Shown piece after piece: positions 17,708 to 28,527 of a stretch of DNA of 64,000 nucleotides. The stretch is taken from assembly GCF_000212735.1 (NCBI RefSeq), contig NC_015510.1, positions 6,015,001-6,079,000 of the forward strand, given 5' to 3'. Position numbers and translations under genes: made by a program. This DNA is from Haliscomenobacter hydrossis DSM 1100 (lineage in GTDB: Bacteria; Bacteroidota; Bacteroidia; Chitinophagales; Saprospiraceae). Below the pieces are notes generated by a model. It was not told where the DNA came from. It made no database searches and worked only from the letters and a program-made list of their open reading frames with translations. Position 1 is the stretch's first letter, and the number at the start of each line of letters is the position of its first letter.

Positions 17708-18943
17708 CTAATGCACCATCATCCGCTGCGCCTGAAGTTCATCCTCCGATCTTAAAACATAAGTGTACATCCCCGCAGCGACTCCATTCAGGTCAATTGT
17801 GAATGCATGAGGCCCCGCCGGGAGCCGTCCCAAGCCCAGCTGGCGGATGACCCTTCCTTGCAGGTCGATTACAGCCAGACTTACGTTCTGACTTTTATAC
17901 AAAGAGAATGGAATAAGGGTAAAGCCATCCACCGTTGGATTCGGAAAACTCTGCCCCAAGCTTATTTCCGGCTCTTTTGGTTCTCGGGCGGCAACCGTTG
18001 CCGATAATGACCACAAGCCGTTGGAAGCAGCATAAAATAGTTTGCCTCCCTGTGCGAGCAAGTCAAACCCAATTCCGTTTTTGGGAGGGGCCAATGGGAA
18101 GGCCGACCAGGTTTGTCCCGCGTCGCTGGTACTGCGCAGAAAACTGCCGTTGGGTTTGGTCAGTAAAGCCACGACCTGGCCTTGCCAGTTGGCAAAACGT
18201 ACGCGTTCCATGAGTCCTACTCCCGGATTGAAATAAGTCCAGTTGATCCCATCATCGGTACTGCGGTAGAGTCCCTGCGAACCCGCGCCGAGTAGCACCT
18301 GTCCGCTGCGGGTAGCGCCCAAAAAAAGGTTGATTTGGCCATTGAACCGGTCAAAAGAGTGTTCACTCCAGGTTGCTGAACTGGCAGTATTGCGGGACAA
18401 GGTTGCATTGGCGCCTGCCCCGGCCAGTAACTGGTTTCCATCGGCAATCAGACTTTGCACATTGCCCCAGGGGATGTTGGTGTTGAAAGGTGCCCAGGGT
18501 GCCAGCGGGTTGGCGAGAGGCTTTACGAAGACACCAGCACCAATCGTGGCCACATAAATCTTGTCGCCACGAACGGCTAGTGCAGAAAGGTTGGTCGCTC
18601 CCAGTCCACTTAGCCCGGCGTTGTTTTTTTTCCAGTTTTTCCCTCCATCGGTGCTGATGTAACAACCATCCTGGATCATCGCCGCATAAATGATCCCATC
18701 AACCACCGCCAGGTCGGTTACTTCATCTCCATCCTGATGGATGAGAGCGGATGGTGACCAGTTGGCACCGCCATCCATGGAATGATAGATTCGATTGGTG
18801 CCAGCAGCGTACAGATCATTCCCCTCGCTGTAGAGCGCCAGAATAGGTTCGGCGGGTATGTTCGGTACGGGCTGCCATTGTGCCTGGGTGGAAGTGGCGA
18901 TACACAACTGGATGATGAGCAGGGCGCTTAAAAATTTCATCAC
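17708..18943 (-). CDS. Secreted BNR-like repeat protein with type IX sorting domain
   Basis: The 411-residue protein has a signal peptide (MMKFLSALLIIQLCIATSTQ, cut before QWQPV), then repeated segments of the BNR/sortilin type: YHSMDGGANWSPS, ISTDGGKNWKKN, YRSTDDGINWTYF, LRSTSDAGQTWSAF. These suggest a beta-propeller. The last ~80 residues are a type A T9SS sorting domain (SFPNPTVDGFTLIPF, LQGRVIRQLG, GMYTYVLRSEDE). It should cross the inner membrane through Sec and the outer membrane through the T9SS encoded at 37.6-45.7 kb. The ligand is unknown. Confidence 0.85.
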   Translation of the reverse strand: MMKFLSALLIIQLCIATSTQAQWQPVPNIPAEPILALYSEGNDLYAAGTNRIYHSMDGGANWSPSALIHQDGDEVTDLAVVDGIIYAAMIQDGCYISTDGGKNWKKNNAGLSGLGATNLSALAVRGDKIYVATIGAGVFVKPLANPLAPWAPFNTNIPWGNVQSLIADGNQLLAGAGANATLSRNTASSATWSEHSFDRFNGQINLFLGATRSGQVLLGAGSQGLYRSTDDGINWTYFNPGVGLMERVRFANWQGQVVALLTKPNGSFLRSTSDAGQTWSAFPLAPPKNGIGFDLLAQGGKLFYAASNGLWSLSATVAAREPKEPEISLGQSFPNPTVDGFTLIPFSLYKSQNVSLAVIDLQGRVIRQLGLGRLPAGPHAFTIDLNGVAAGMYTYVLRSEDELQAQRMMVH

Positions 18944-19198
18944 TTATTTTTTTGGGGGATGGGAAGCCAAAATAGGCGGAGTTTTGCCAGTTTATAACAA
19001 ACTAGCTCACTTGGGCATTCGACAAATTTTAGCCCGCCGGGGTTGTGAATCGTACGATTTTTTTTTGCTTCGTTTCGGTTTGGGATTGTATACTCGTCCG
19101 CAACGTAGAATTCCCCAACCAGGTTTTCACATTCAACTGGTTACGAAAAAAAAATCCTCAATCTTTCATTTTATCGCTTCACTTTCCCAATCAATCAT

Positions 19199-19206
19199 TA
19201 ATTTTG
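19199..19206 (+). promoter_or_regulatory. Possible -7 element of carA
   Basis: TAATTTTG fits TAnnTTTG and lies 17 nt ahead of the carA ATG, giving a very short leader. A matching -33 TTG is not obvious. Confidence 0.35.
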
Positions 19207-19222
19207 CAGCCAAATTGAGAAG

Positions 19223-20333
19223 ATGGAACATAAGTTCAGTAAGGAACCCAACTATACCCCTGCAATCCTGTTACTGGAAGATGGTACCGTTTACCACGGC
19301 AAAGCCGCTGGCAAAATTGGCACCACCACCGGAGAAATCTGCTTCAACACCGGAATGACGGGCTACCAGGAAATTTTTACCGATCCTTCCTATTTCGGTC
19401 AATTGTTGGTGACCACCAATGCCCACATTGGCAACTACGGCACCAAAACCAGTGAAGTAGAATCCAGCAGCATCAAAATTGCCGGACTCATCTGCAAAAA
19501 CTTCACCATTCAGTACTCCCGCGAACAAGCCGACGACGATATCCAGGATTATTTCGAAAAAGAAGGCCTGGTAGGCATCTCTGACGTAGATACCCGCGCT
19601 ATTGTGCGCCACATCCGCGATAAAGGTGCCATGAATGCCATCATTTCTTCCGAAATTTTGGATATTGCAGCATTGAAAAAACAGTTGGCAAAAGTGCCTT
19701 CGATGGATGGGTTGGAATTGGCTTCAAAAGTGAGCACCACTGAACCTTATCTGATTGGAGATCCTGCGGCCAAGCACAAAGTCGCGGTACTGGACTTTGG
19801 CACCAAGCGCAATATCCTGGAGTGTATGGCCGAACGCGGCTGTTACCTCAAGGTATTTCCGGCCAAAACTGGCTTGGCTGAACTCCAGGCGTTTAATCCC
19901 GATGGTTTTTTCTTTTCCAACGGCCCTGGCGACCCTGCGGCCATGGATTATGCCATCACGACCGCCAAAGAGATTCTCCAGCAAGAGAAGCCAATTTTTG
20001 GCATCTGTTTGGGTCATCAACTGTTGGCACTTGCCCTGGACATCCCCACGTACAAGATGTTCAACGGCCACCGGGGCATCAATCATCCGGTCAAAAATTT
20101 GCTTACCGGGCATTGTGAAATCACCAGCCAGAACCACGGTTTTGCGGTAGATCCCCAGGCCATTAAAGCAAATGACCAGGTTGAAATTACCCACGTCAAC
20201 CTCAATGACGAAACCATTGAAGGCATTCGGGTAAAGGGCAAAAAAGCCTTCTCGGTACAGTATCACCCGGAGGCAGCACCCGGGCCACACGACGCACGTT
20301 ACCTTTTTGATGATTTCATCAAAATGATGCAAT

Positions 20334-20335
<2 letters not shown>
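19223..20335 (+). CDS. carA: Carbamoyl-phosphate synthase small (glutaminase) subunit
   Basis: CarA hydrolyses glutamine and passes ammonia to CarB for carbamoyl phosphate, the precursor of arginine and pyrimidines. The 370-residue protein has an N-terminal CPSase small-subunit domain (residues 12-140) and a class I glutaminase domain with nucleophile C262 (GICLGHQL) and the H348/E350 dyad (VQYHPEA). carB is not nearby. The TAG stop (20333-20335) lies inside the palindrome TAGACTTGTTGCGACAAGTC, so the repeat supplies the stop. Confidence 0.96.
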
Positions 20336-21704
<1,369 letters not shown>

Positions 21705-21706
<2 letters not shown>

Positions 21707-21901
21707 ACTTGTTGCAAGGGGAGCGCTTGAGATCAAAATAAGGGATTTTTTTTCTGATTAAGGCTTATTTTTGAGTGCGCTCCTCGACTTCGCTCGGAGA
21801 CCGGTCCCTGAGCGGAGCCGAAGGGACGGACGATAAAATAAACGAAAAGCAGGGAAAAAAGACCATTTTTGAGCCAAGCAGTCTCCCGTTACAACAAGTC
21901 T
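21705..21901. repeat. Split copy of family C with about 175 nt inside it
   Basis: The left half AGACTTGTTGCAA (21705-21717) and the right half AACAAGTCT (21893-21901) could form one palindrome, but 175 nt lie between them. That insert includes GTCCC...GGGAC (21804-21827) within a CCTGAGCGGAGCCGAAGGG motif, a type of intergenic repeat seen in many bacterial genomes. The arrangement looks like one repeat nested in another. Confidence 0.65.
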
Positions 21902-21916
21902 AATAAATCCAATTTC

Positions 21917-22225
21917 ATGAGCGCGAACCCACTCCAACCCTTTGTCAATCTGGTTCCGGCACCTTTTCGGAACCGGTACATCTTGTTGTTGACCGTCTTC
22001 TTTTTTTGGATGATCTTCATCGACAAGCACGATGTAATCACCCAGTGGAGATTGCAAAAAACCAAGGACAAATTGGAGCAGGACAAGGCTTACTACGCCA
22101 AAAAAATCCAGGAGGCTGAGCGGCAACGCAAAAACCTCCAGAAAAACGGCGAGCAGTTTGCCCGGGAGAAGTACTACATGAAAAAGGAAGGGGAGGATGT
22201 GTTTATTATTGAAGAAGAGAAATAA
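21917..22225 (+). CDS. FtsB/DivIC-type septum formation initiator protein
   Basis: The 102-residue protein has the architecture of FtsB/DivIC divisome proteins: a short cytoplasmic N-terminus, one membrane helix (YILLLTVFFFWMIFI, about residues 24-38), then a charged periplasmic coiled coil (RLQKTKDKLEQDKAYYAKKI) and a short tail (EFAREKYYMKKEGEDVFII). Such proteins bridge FtsL and FtsQ in cell division. An eno-ftsB order is common across bacteria. I start at ATG 21917 because the 16 upstream codons are encoded by the repeat. Confidence 0.9.
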   Translation: MSANPLQPFVNLVPAPFRNRYILLLTVFFFWMIFIDKHDVITQWRLQKTKDKLEQDKAYYAKKIQEAERQRKNLQKNGEQFAREKYYMKKEGEDVFIIEEEK

Positions 22226-22306
22226 AACGGGGTTCGAAGGTTCGAGGTTCGAAGGTTCGAGGGTTAGATACTCCCGAACCCCCGAACCCCGAACCCCCGA
22301 ACCCAA
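22226..22306. repeat. GGTTCGA direct repeats in an inverted arrangement
   Basis: Between the FtsB-like gene and sucD, units of GGTTCGA(A) run four to five times, then after a short TAGATACT spacer the complementary sense CCCGAACCC/CCGAACCCC runs about four times. The whole folds as a long imperfect hairpin. No gene is present. Confidence 0.75.
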
Positions 22307-22321
22307 AAAACTATAAGGTTT

Positions 22322-23194
22322 ATGGCGGTTCTCGTTAATAAGGATTCCCGGATCATTGTACAGGGATTCACCGGCAAGGAAGGTACGTTCCATGCCACCC
22401 AAATGTTGGAATACAAGACAAATTTGATTGGTGGGGTTACTCCCGGCAAAGGAGGAACCACCCATTTGGACAAGCCAGTTTGGGATACCGTTGAGCAAGC
22501 CGTGAAATTGGGCGGTGCTGACGTATCCGTCATCTTTGTACCCCCTGCTTTTGCTGCCGATGCCATTATGGAAGCAGCCGACGCGGGCATCAAAGTCATC
22601 ATCTGCATCACCGAAGGTATTCCGGTACAAGACATGGTGAAAGTGAAAGCCTATATCGCCACCCGCGATTGCCGCTTGATCGGCCCCAACTGCCCCGGTG
22701 TCATCACGCCCGATGAAGCCAAATGTGGCATCATGCCCGGGTTCATCCACAAAAAAGGGACCATTGGCATCGTTTCCCGCTCCGGTACATTGACCTATGA
22801 AGCCGTAGATCAGGTGACCAAAGCTGGCCTGGGACAATCGACCTGTATCGGTATTGGTGGAGACCCCATCGTGGGCACTTCCACCAAAGAAGCGGTTGAA
22901 CTGCTGATGAACGACCCCGAAACCGAAGCCATCATCATGATTGGTGAAATTGGTGGAGGCATGGAAGCTGAAGCAGCACGTTACGTACAAGCTTTTGGTA
23001 CCAAGCCGGTTGTAGGATTTATCGCAGGCCAGACGGCGCCTAAAGGCCGTAAAATGGGGCACGCGGGTGCCATCATTGGTGGCGACGATGACACTGCTGA
23101 GGCCAAGATGAAAATCCTGGAAGAGTGTGGCATTCACGTCGTGAAATCTCCAGCTGACTTGGGAACTACCGTGTTGAAAGCACTGGGAAGATAA
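22322..23194 (+). CDS. sucD: Succinyl-CoA synthetase (ADP-forming) alpha subunit
   Basis: SucD works with SucC to convert succinyl-CoA to succinate with ATP/GTP formation in the TCA cycle. The 290-residue protein has the CoA-binding Rossmann domain ([24 protein letters not shown]), the signature LIGPNCPGV and [12 protein letters not shown], and the phosphorylated histidine H247 in [13 protein letters not shown]. sucC is not adjacent, unlike the usual sucCD pairing in proteobacteria but common in Bacteroidota. Confidence 0.97.
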   Translation: MAVLVNKDSRIIVQGFTGKEGTFHATQMLEYKTNLIGGVTPGKGGTTHLDKPVWDTVEQAVKLGGADVSVIFVPPAFAADAIMEAADAGIKVIICITEGIPVQDMVKVKAYIATRDCRLIGPNCPGVITPDEAKCGIMPGFIHKKGTIGIVSRSGTLTYEAVDQVTKAGLGQSTCIGIGGDPIVGTSTKEAVELLMNDPETEAIIMIGEIGGGMEAEAARYVQAFGTKPVVGFIAGQTAPKGRKMGHAGAIIGGDDDTAEAKMKILEECGIHVVKSPADLGTTVLKALGR

Positions 23195-23316
23195 AATTCA
23201 CTACTTTGTAATAGTTTGAAGCGTAAGGATGCGGTGTCGCGTCTTTGCGCTTCAATTGTTTATACTGGTTATCTTGCAGACTGCTGATTAAAATGACCAT
23301 TTGAAACACAACATAC

Positions 23317-24534
23317 ATGAGCGAAAAACGCCAAGGATCGGCCCTGACTTTCATTTTTATTACAATGCTGATCGATGTAATTGGTTTGGGCATTATTATC
23401 CCGGTGATGCCAAAACTCATTATGGAACTCAGCGGGGAAGGCCTTAGTTCGGCAGCTCGTTACGGCGGTTGGATGGTTTTTGCTTATGCTGCGATGCAAT
23501 TCTTTTTTTCGCCCATCTTAGGCGGACTGAGTGATCAATATGGCCGCAGACCCATCCTGCTATTTTCCTTGTTTGGTTTTGGTATCGACTACATCATCCT
23601 GGGGTTCGCCCCCACCATTGGCTGGTTGTTTTTTGGCCGGGTCGTTGCGGGCATCACGGGCGCAAGTTTTACGGCCGCCGGAGCCTATATTGCCGATGTG
23701 AGTCCACCGGAAAAGCGTGCGCAGAACTTTGGTTTGATTGGAGCTGCTTTCGGACTGGGCTTCATTCTGGGTCCGGTTTTGGGCGGATTTTTGGGAACTT
23801 ATGGCGCCAGGGTACCGTTTTTTGTATCTGCAGGGCTTGCCTTGCTCAACTGGTTGTATGGGTATTTCATCTTACCTGAGTCGCTCAAGGTTGAAAACCG
23901 CCGCAAATTTGAATGGTCGCGTTCCAACCCGATCAATTCCTTGCTGAACTTGCGGCGGTATCCGATCGTACTGGGCCTGGTTTTCCCCAATGTATTGATC
24001 ATGATTGCCGGGTTTGCCACCCAAACCACCTGGACCTATTACTGCATGGATAAATTTTCCTGGACGGAAAAAATGGTCGGCCTGTCCTTGGGTTTTGTGG
24101 GGGTGATGGCGGCATTGGTGCAAGGAGGACTTACGCGGGCGCTGATTCCTCGCCTGGGCAATTATCGCTCCATTTCCTTTGGACTGCTGCTGTATTCCAT
24201 TGGCTTTGTATTGTACGCCCTGGCTGATCAGGGTTGGATGATGTTCGCCATTACCGTCATTGCTTCATTGGGGGGCATTGCCATGCCCGCCTTGCAAGGG
24301 GTGATGTCGAATCAAGTGCCCATGAATGAGCAAGGAGAACTACGGGGTGCCTTGACCAGTGTGATGAGTTTGACCTCGGTGGTTGGCCCCTTGATTATGA
24401 CCAATTTATTTGCGTATTTTACCTCCTCCGCTGCGCCGATTCAATTGCCCGGGGCACCGTTTTGGATGGGGGCTTTGTTGATTTTTTTGAGTTGGCTTTG
24501 GATCATTCAGTCTTTGAAAGGACTAAAGATATAA
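23317..24534 (+). CDS. MFS transporter of the TCR/Tet type
   Basis: The 405-residue inner-membrane protein has about 12 hydrophobic helices. Motif A of drug:proton antiporters is visible after helix 2 ([14 protein letters not shown]) and motif C in helix 5 ([13 protein letters not shown]), with N-terminal [16 protein letters not shown] typical of TetA-like exporters. Such transporters export tetracycline or other compounds; the natural substrate is unknown and resistance should not be assumed. It is a single gene with no repressor beside it. Confidence 0.9.
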   Translation: MSEKRQGSALTFIFITMLIDVIGLGIIIPVMPKLIMELSGEGLSSAARYGGWMVFAYAAMQFFFSPILGGLSDQYGRRPILLFSLFGFGIDYIILGFAPTIGWLFFGRVVAGITGASFTAAGAYIADVSPPEKRAQNFGLIGAAFGLGFILGPVLGGFLGTYGARVPFFVSAGLALLNWLYGYFILPESLKVENRRKFEWSRSNPINSLLNLRRYPIVLGLVFPNVLIMIAGFATQTTWTYYCMDKFSWTEKMVGLSLGFVGVMAALVQGGLTRALIPRLGNYRSISFGLLLYSIGFVLYALADQGWMMFAITVIASLGGIAMPALQGVMSNQVPMNEQGELRGALTSVMSLTSVVGPLIMTNLFAYFTSSAAPIQLPGAPFWMGALLIFLSWLWIIQSLKGLKI

Positions 24535-24550
24535 AGTAAAGATTGAGTAT

Positions 24551-24680
24551 TCCGCCTACGGCGGAGCTTAAATAAAGTAGCCCGCAGATCACGCAGATTT
24601 GCGCAGATTTTTTTCAACAAGGTGACATTATCTGCGTAAATCTGTGTGATCTGCGGGGGAATTATGCCTGGATGCATCCG
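24551..24680. repeat. Composite inverted-repeat cluster
   Basis: Three elements fill the spacer: TCCGCCTACGGCGGA (24551-24565); a 28-bp inverted repeat with CCCGCAGATCACGCAGAT at 24581 pairing to 24630-24657, 26 of 28 positions matching and a 21-nt loop; and a CCGCCGCAGGCGG stem near 24678. The CAGAT-rich type is common as an intergenic repeat in Bacteroidota. No gene is seen. Confidence 0.75.
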
Positions 24681-24740
24681 CCGCAGGCGGGTGTTAAACT
24701 TTACCTATATAAAATAGATTACCGCACAACACCTGATTCC

Positions 24741-25706
24741 ATGAACACGGAACACCACCCAAAACTACTTTCCTTATTGATTCCGGCTTTCAACAGTGCC
24801 ACTCGACTACGCACCGCATATGAAGCCATACGCAATTGCCTGGAAGCGGAGCAAATTCCCTTCGAAATGCTCATCATCGACGATGGTTCCATCGACAATA
24901 CCTGGGAATTGATGAAAACCCTGGCAGCTGAAGACTCCCGGGTACGCCCTTTCCGCATGAGTCGCAATTATACCTCTCCGTATGTGCAGTTTGCGGGCAT
25001 GTCGGTTTGTCGCGGGGCCTGTATTAGCTTTATGCCCGATGATCTGCAACGCCCACTGGAAACTTTGGTGGAGAGTTACCGACTTTGGGAAAAAGGTCAC
25101 AAACTGGTCATTTCATACCGTAGCTCGCGCAATGATGGCTGGTTGAACGATTTGTTTTCCAATTTTTATTACCGCATCATGAACACCCTTTCGGAGGTGA
25201 CCTTCCCGCCGGGTGGTGCCGATGGCTATTTGGCCGACCGAGAAATCATTGATATCATGAATACCCGCATTCACCCGATCCATACTTCCTCAGTGGTAGA
25301 GGTTTTGCGTCTGGGGTTTGACCCAATTTTTGTGCCCTATGATCGACCTTCACGCCCCGGTAAATCGCGCTGGACCTGGAAAAAAAAGGTGCGCCTGGCC
25401 AAGGACACTTTTTTTGCTTCTTCTTCTTTTCCGATTCGGGCCATTACGTATCTCGGCTTGGGTATTTCTCTCTTGTGTCTTTTGGCCATCCCCTTGTTGG
25501 TTTATGCCCGTTTTTTTGCGGAAAGCCGTTTGTTCGGCTTTGAGGTGCCGGGTTGGACGACCATCATTACCCTGGTGGCATTTTTTAATGGACTGGTGCT
25601 GTTTTGTTTGGGGATCGTGGCGGAATACATCTGGCGAATTTATGAGGAGGTGAAGGGGAGGCCGGGCTTTTTGTTGCGGAAGGACGATTTGATGAATGAT
25701 GAATGA
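24741..25706 (+). CDS. GT2-family glycosyltransferase with C-terminal membrane helices
   Basis: The 321-residue protein has a GT-A fold: LSLLIPAFNSATRL, then the DDG nucleotide-sugar motif LIIDDGSIDNTW, and the second acidic motif FMPDDLQRP. The C-terminal 100 residues hold two hydrophobic segments (AITYLGLGISLLCLLAIPLL and TLVAFFNGLVLFCLGIVAEY), as in GtrB/DPM-type enzymes. Such enzymes transfer a sugar to polyprenyl phosphate. I chose ATG 24741; the longer frame reads through the repeat cluster. The - strand acyltransferase gene converges on it. The sugar is unknown. Confidence 0.88.
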   Translation: MNTEHHPKLLSLLIPAFNSATRLRTAYEAIRNCLEAEQIPFEMLIIDDGSIDNTWELMKTLAAEDSRVRPFRMSRNYTSPYVQFAGMSVCRGACISFMPDDLQRPLETLVESYRLWEKGHKLVISYRSSRNDGWLNDLFSNFYYRIMNTLSEVTFPPGGADGYLADREIIDIMNTRIHPIHTSSVVEVLRLGFDPIFVPYDRPSRPGKSRWTWKKKVRLAKDTFFASSSFPIRAITYLGLGISLLCLLAIPLLVYARFFAESRLFGFEVPGWTTIITLVAFFNGLVLFCLGIVAEYIWRIYEEVKGRPGFLLRKDDLMNDE

Positions 25707-25710
25707 TGAA

Positions 25711-26376
25711 TTAGTCTTTACGTACTTCCCGAAAATACCGCGCTGGTTGCCCAGCCCAAATCTGCCCCTCTGGTACATCTTTAATCACCAGGGCTGAAGC
25801 ACCCACCAATGCATAATCTCCGATTTTACAAAACTCTATTACCGTAGCGTGTAGCCCAATCGTCACAGCTTTGCCGATGGTAATGCGTGAGCCCACCACA
25901 CAAGTCGCCGTGATGTGGCACAAAGGGCCGATCGCGGTATCGTGTCCGACCAGGGTGTGGGTTGATACAATGGTACACCTGCCAATTTTGGCGTTTTGAG
26001 AAATTGAGGCAAACTGCATGACACAAGCCCCGGGCGCCAGTTCCACGGTGGGTGCAATAAAAGCGCGTTTACTGATGATGTTGGGCAAACGATCGTCGGG
26101 CAAATTGCAGCGCAGGAATACCTCCTCAGTGAGGTAATTGCGATTGGTCATGTGGATGGTGAACGCAAAATAGTAGCCCTCTTCGATAAAGCGGGGAATG
26201 TTGGCAAGAGCACCCAACACCGGATACCCATGTATGATTTGCCCTAAATCATAGTCATTGCAATACCCCGCAATTTCGTATTCCAGGTCTCCGAAATTGT
26301 TGCGGTTGTCTTCAACAACTTGCGAAATCAAGGCCCCTTTGCCCGCACCGCCGATGATGATGATTTTTTTTGACAT
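25711..26376 (-). CDS. NeuD-family sugar O-acyltransferase-like protein
   Basis: The 221-residue protein has an N-terminal Rossmann-like PglD/NeuD domain (KKIIIIGGAGKGALIS) and a C-terminal left-handed beta-helix of hexapeptide repeats from about residue 100 (FIAPTVELAPGACVMQF, ISQNAKIGRCTIV, THTLVGHDTAIGP). Such enzymes acetylate amino sugars in surface polysaccharides. It is the last gene of a - strand unit (28398-25711), 19 nt from the Rieske gene, and converges with the glycosyltransferase at 24741. The acceptor is unknown. Confidence 0.87.
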   Translation of the reverse strand: MSKKIIIIGGAGKGALISQVVEDNRNNFGDLEYEIAGYCNDYDLGQIIHGYPVLGALANIPRFIEEGYYFAFTIHMTNRNYLTEEVFLRCNLPDDRLPNIISKRAFIAPTVELAPGACVMQFASISQNAKIGRCTIVSTHTLVGHDTAIGPLCHITATCVVGSRITIGKAVTIGLHATVIEFCKIGDYALVGASALVIKDVPEGQIWAGQPARYFREVRKD

Positions 26377-26395
26377 GAGCTTTTAGGTCTTATGA

Positions 26396-26749
26396 TTAAA
26401 CCCAAACGAAGATGGAGCTTTCATTAATTTCGAATTCAAGATACGCCAAACGCAGGCGAGATTCAAATACCGTTCGACCATTTTCCAAACTAAATTCCCA
26501 ACCGTGCCAGGGGCAGCGCAATACGGGATGTTCAGGGTCAAGTGTGAGCTCATGGCTAGCTTCAAGGATTTGCTTTGGCGTAATTTTTCCACTACAAATC
26601 GGAGCACCTGCGTGGGGGCAGAAATTCAGTACCACGATTGGTTTACCATGAAGTAACGTTGCCCCAACCGAACGATTGCCCAGTTCCCGAATGGTAAATT
26701 GGCCCTCTACTATTTCGTCCAGTGTGCTGAAGTAATATCGCTGCCTCAT
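26396..26749 (-). CDS. Rieske [2Fe-2S] protein
   Basis: The 117-residue protein has the Rieske cluster ligands: C44/H46 in FCPHAGAPICSG and C79/H82 in LRCPWHGWEF. It is a stand-alone ferredoxin-type Rieske domain, not a full oxygenase subunit. Its start overlaps the stop of the amidohydrolase by 4 nt (ATGA), so they are coupled. It may transfer electrons to an oxygenase coded elsewhere. The acceptor is unknown. Confidence 0.9.
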   Translation of the reverse strand: MRQRYYFSTLDEIVEGQFTIRELGNRSVGATLLHGKPIVVLNFCPHAGAPICSGKITPKQILEASHELTLDPEHPVLRCPWHGWEFSLENGRTVFESRLRLAYLEFEINESSIFVWV

Positions 26750-27816
26750 ACCGCTGGTTTGAAGTACTTAAACCAGGATGCTGCATTGTCGTAAAATACA
26801 GCTGATTCCCATTCTTTTGGCAAAAATCGCCGGATAAAATCGGGTTCATCCGCATCCCAGTGAGGATAGTCGCTGCCAAAAACCAGGCTTTTTTGCAATT
26901 CACCAGCTTCAATTACCTGTTGGAACATACTTGCCTCGCGGGGCTCATAAATGGGTTGAATGCCAAATTTGAAGTGCTGGTGAATGTATTCTGAGGGGAA
27001 CTTGCTGAGGGCAGGAGCCAGTCGATGCAAGGCTCTATAGTCTTTGTCAAAACGCCACAACAGGTGAATTACCCAGATGAATCCCCCTTCCATCATCAAG
27101 ATTTTTAGGTTGGGCAATTCTTCAAAAATACCGGAAGAAACCAGCATCACCAATTGCGACATATAGGGCAAACTCACCAGAGTATGAAAATCCAGGTAGT
27201 TGAAGGGCATGCCAACTGGAGTAATGGAAGGTGCGCTTAGTCCAGGCTGTCGAAAATGCAGCGCCACGACCAAATCCATTTCGGACGCAGCACGCAATAT
27301 CGGGCGGTAAAAAGGATGCGCCAGGGGTAGGGGAGTGGCGGTAGGAATACTCACCTGCACCACTTTGGGGTGAGTTCCCCAACGATAAATTTCAGCAGCA
27401 GCGGCTTCCGGGTTTTGGATGGCGAGGTGCAGAGAACCCAACAAACGCTCGTCTTTGCTGAGCCATTCTTCCACCATCCATTGGTTGTAAGCACTGGCCA
27501 AAGCTGTTGGATATTCCACATCGGGCATGTACGAAACACCGGAAATGCCCTCACCAGTCAGAATCGCGTAATCAATGGAGAGTTTGTCCAGTAGTTGTGT
27601 TTTCAGCAAGCCATAATCAGATCCTGCCGGCCCATTTTCAGGTTTGGCATCCAATCGTTTGGCTTGAACACTGCTGTGAAAAGTATCCAGAGAATAACCA
27701 AATCCTTTTTCTTTCAAACGAGAAAGCCAGGGTTCCTGTAGATAGGGATACAATTCAACCTGAGAACGGTACGTATTGTGAACATCGCAGTCAATGATGG
27801 CTTGTATATGCGACAT
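26746..27816 (-). CDS. Amidohydrolase-2 (ACMSD-like) family protein
   Basis: The 356-residue TIM-barrel hydrolase or decarboxylase has the N-terminal IIDCDVHN metal motif (H13), a barrel histidine in VVALHFRQ, EGGFIW in the middle, and the late acidic motif FGSDYPHWD (D316). Members of this family act on aromatic carboxylates or related compounds. The gene is 12 nt downstream of a tail-anchored hypothetical gene and coupled to the Rieske gene, which suggests an aromatic or cyclic substrate pathway. Confidence 0.88.
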   Translation of the reverse strand: MSHIQAIIDCDVHNTYRSQVELYPYLQEPWLSRLKEKGFGYSLDTFHSSVQAKRLDAKPENGPAGSDYGLLKTQLLDKLSIDYAILTGEGISGVSYMPDVEYPTALASAYNQWMVEEWLSKDERLLGSLHLAIQNPEAAAAEIYRWGTHPKVVQVSIPTATPLPLAHPFYRPILRAASEMDLVVALHFRQPGLSAPSITPVGMPFNYLDFHTLVSLPYMSQLVMLVSSGIFEELPNLKILMMEGGFIWVIHLLWRFDKDYRALHRLAPALSKFPSEYIHQHFKFGIQPIYEPREASMFQQVIEAGELQKSLVFGSDYPHWDADEPDFIRRFLPKEWESAVFYDNAASWFKYFKPAV

Positions 27817-27828
27817 GGTAGGTTACAG

Positions 27829-28398
27829 CTAGATCAATGAATAAACGAGCACAATGACAATGATGACCAACACAATCACGGTGAGGGTTTGATAAAAGCG
27901 ACTGTGTTCGTATTTGACGCGGTACAGTACTTCCATCGCATCGGGCCATTGGAGCTTTTTGCCGATCCGTTCGTGCACCATCACAAAGTATTTTTCACGG
28001 CCTAGTCGAGGCTGGTCTCCGTGTTTCTGGAGGATAAAAAAGTTTTCGTTCATAAACGACAACTCGAACATCTCTGTGTTCTCATAATCCAGAATCAGGC
28101 GGTTGGGAGTGTCCATAAGCCGCCAAGTGCCATTGCTGACGTCGCCATTTTCGATGCGCATGTATTCACCGCCATCGTTGAAAAAATGCAGTACTTGATC
28201 GTGAAAATTGTCGTCATCGCGAAATTCAAGCCAGGGTTTCCCTACGTAGAACTGCATTTCACGCAGGTCTTCCCCCCATTGCCGTACCTGTGGAATGATG
28301 ATGTCCAGGTATTTGCGCATGTCTTCGGCCTCGGGTAGTTCCCGACGTGAGATGCTGCGGGCTTCGTTAAAAGCATCAAGTAAACGGTTGCGTGCCAT
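27829..28398 (-). CDS. Tail-anchored membrane protein of unknown function
   Basis: The 189-residue protein is soluble-looking for residues 1-165 and ends in a single hydrophobic helix (TLTVIVLVIIVIVLVYSLI), so it is probably tail-anchored with its body in the cytoplasm. The middle has NGDVSNGTWRLMDTPNRLIL, resembling lipocalin-like small beta domains, though I cannot name a family. It is the first gene of the unit with the amidohydrolase and Rieske genes. Confidence 0.7.
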   Translation of the reverse strand: MARNRLLDAFNEARSISRRELPEAEDMRKYLDIIIPQVRQWGEDLREMQFYVGKPWLEFRDDDNFHDQVLHFFNDGGEYMRIENGDVSNGTWRLMDTPNRLILDYENTEMFELSFMNENFFILQKHGDQPRLGREKYFVMVHERIGKKLQWPDAMEVLYRVKYEHSRFYQTLTVIVLVIIVIVLVYSLI

Positions 28399-28432
28399 GG
28401 TTTTCCAGGTGCTTGAGTTTTCCTTTGGATTA

Positions 28433-28440
28433 CAAAGATA
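28433..28440 (-). promoter_or_regulatory. -7 element of the amidohydrolase/Rieske unit
   Basis: The - strand reads TATCTTTG, an exact TAnnTTTG match, 34 nt ahead of the ATG at 28398. No clear -33 TTTG was found. The heptamer repeat cluster lies directly upstream on this strand. Confidence 0.45.
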
Positions 28441-28453
28441 CGCAAACGTAGTT

Positions 28454-28527
28454 AAAAGCGAATAGCTAAAAGCGGATAGCGAAAAGTGACTGTGTGTTGC
28501 TTTTCGCTATTCGCTTTTAGCTTTTTC
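28454..28527. repeat. Heptamer-repeat hairpin at the crtZ 3' end
   Basis: Left arm units AAAAGCG, AATAGCT, AAAAGCG, GATAGCG, AAAAGTG are mirrored on the right by CTTTTCG, CTATTCG, CTTTTAG. The right arm runs into the end of the crtZ-like gene: its last codons and its TAG stop are made of the repeat. Sister arrays lie at 37021 and 50338. Confidence 0.8.

Noticed and set aside
18858..19358. A 166-codon + strand frame overlapping the carA start
   Set aside because: It crosses the signal-peptide end of the - strand gene and the carA start in another frame, and has no conserved pattern.
21758..23137. A 459-codon - strand open frame over the FtsB-like and sucD genes
   Set aside because: It is antisense to clearly conserved genes and its translation has no family pattern.
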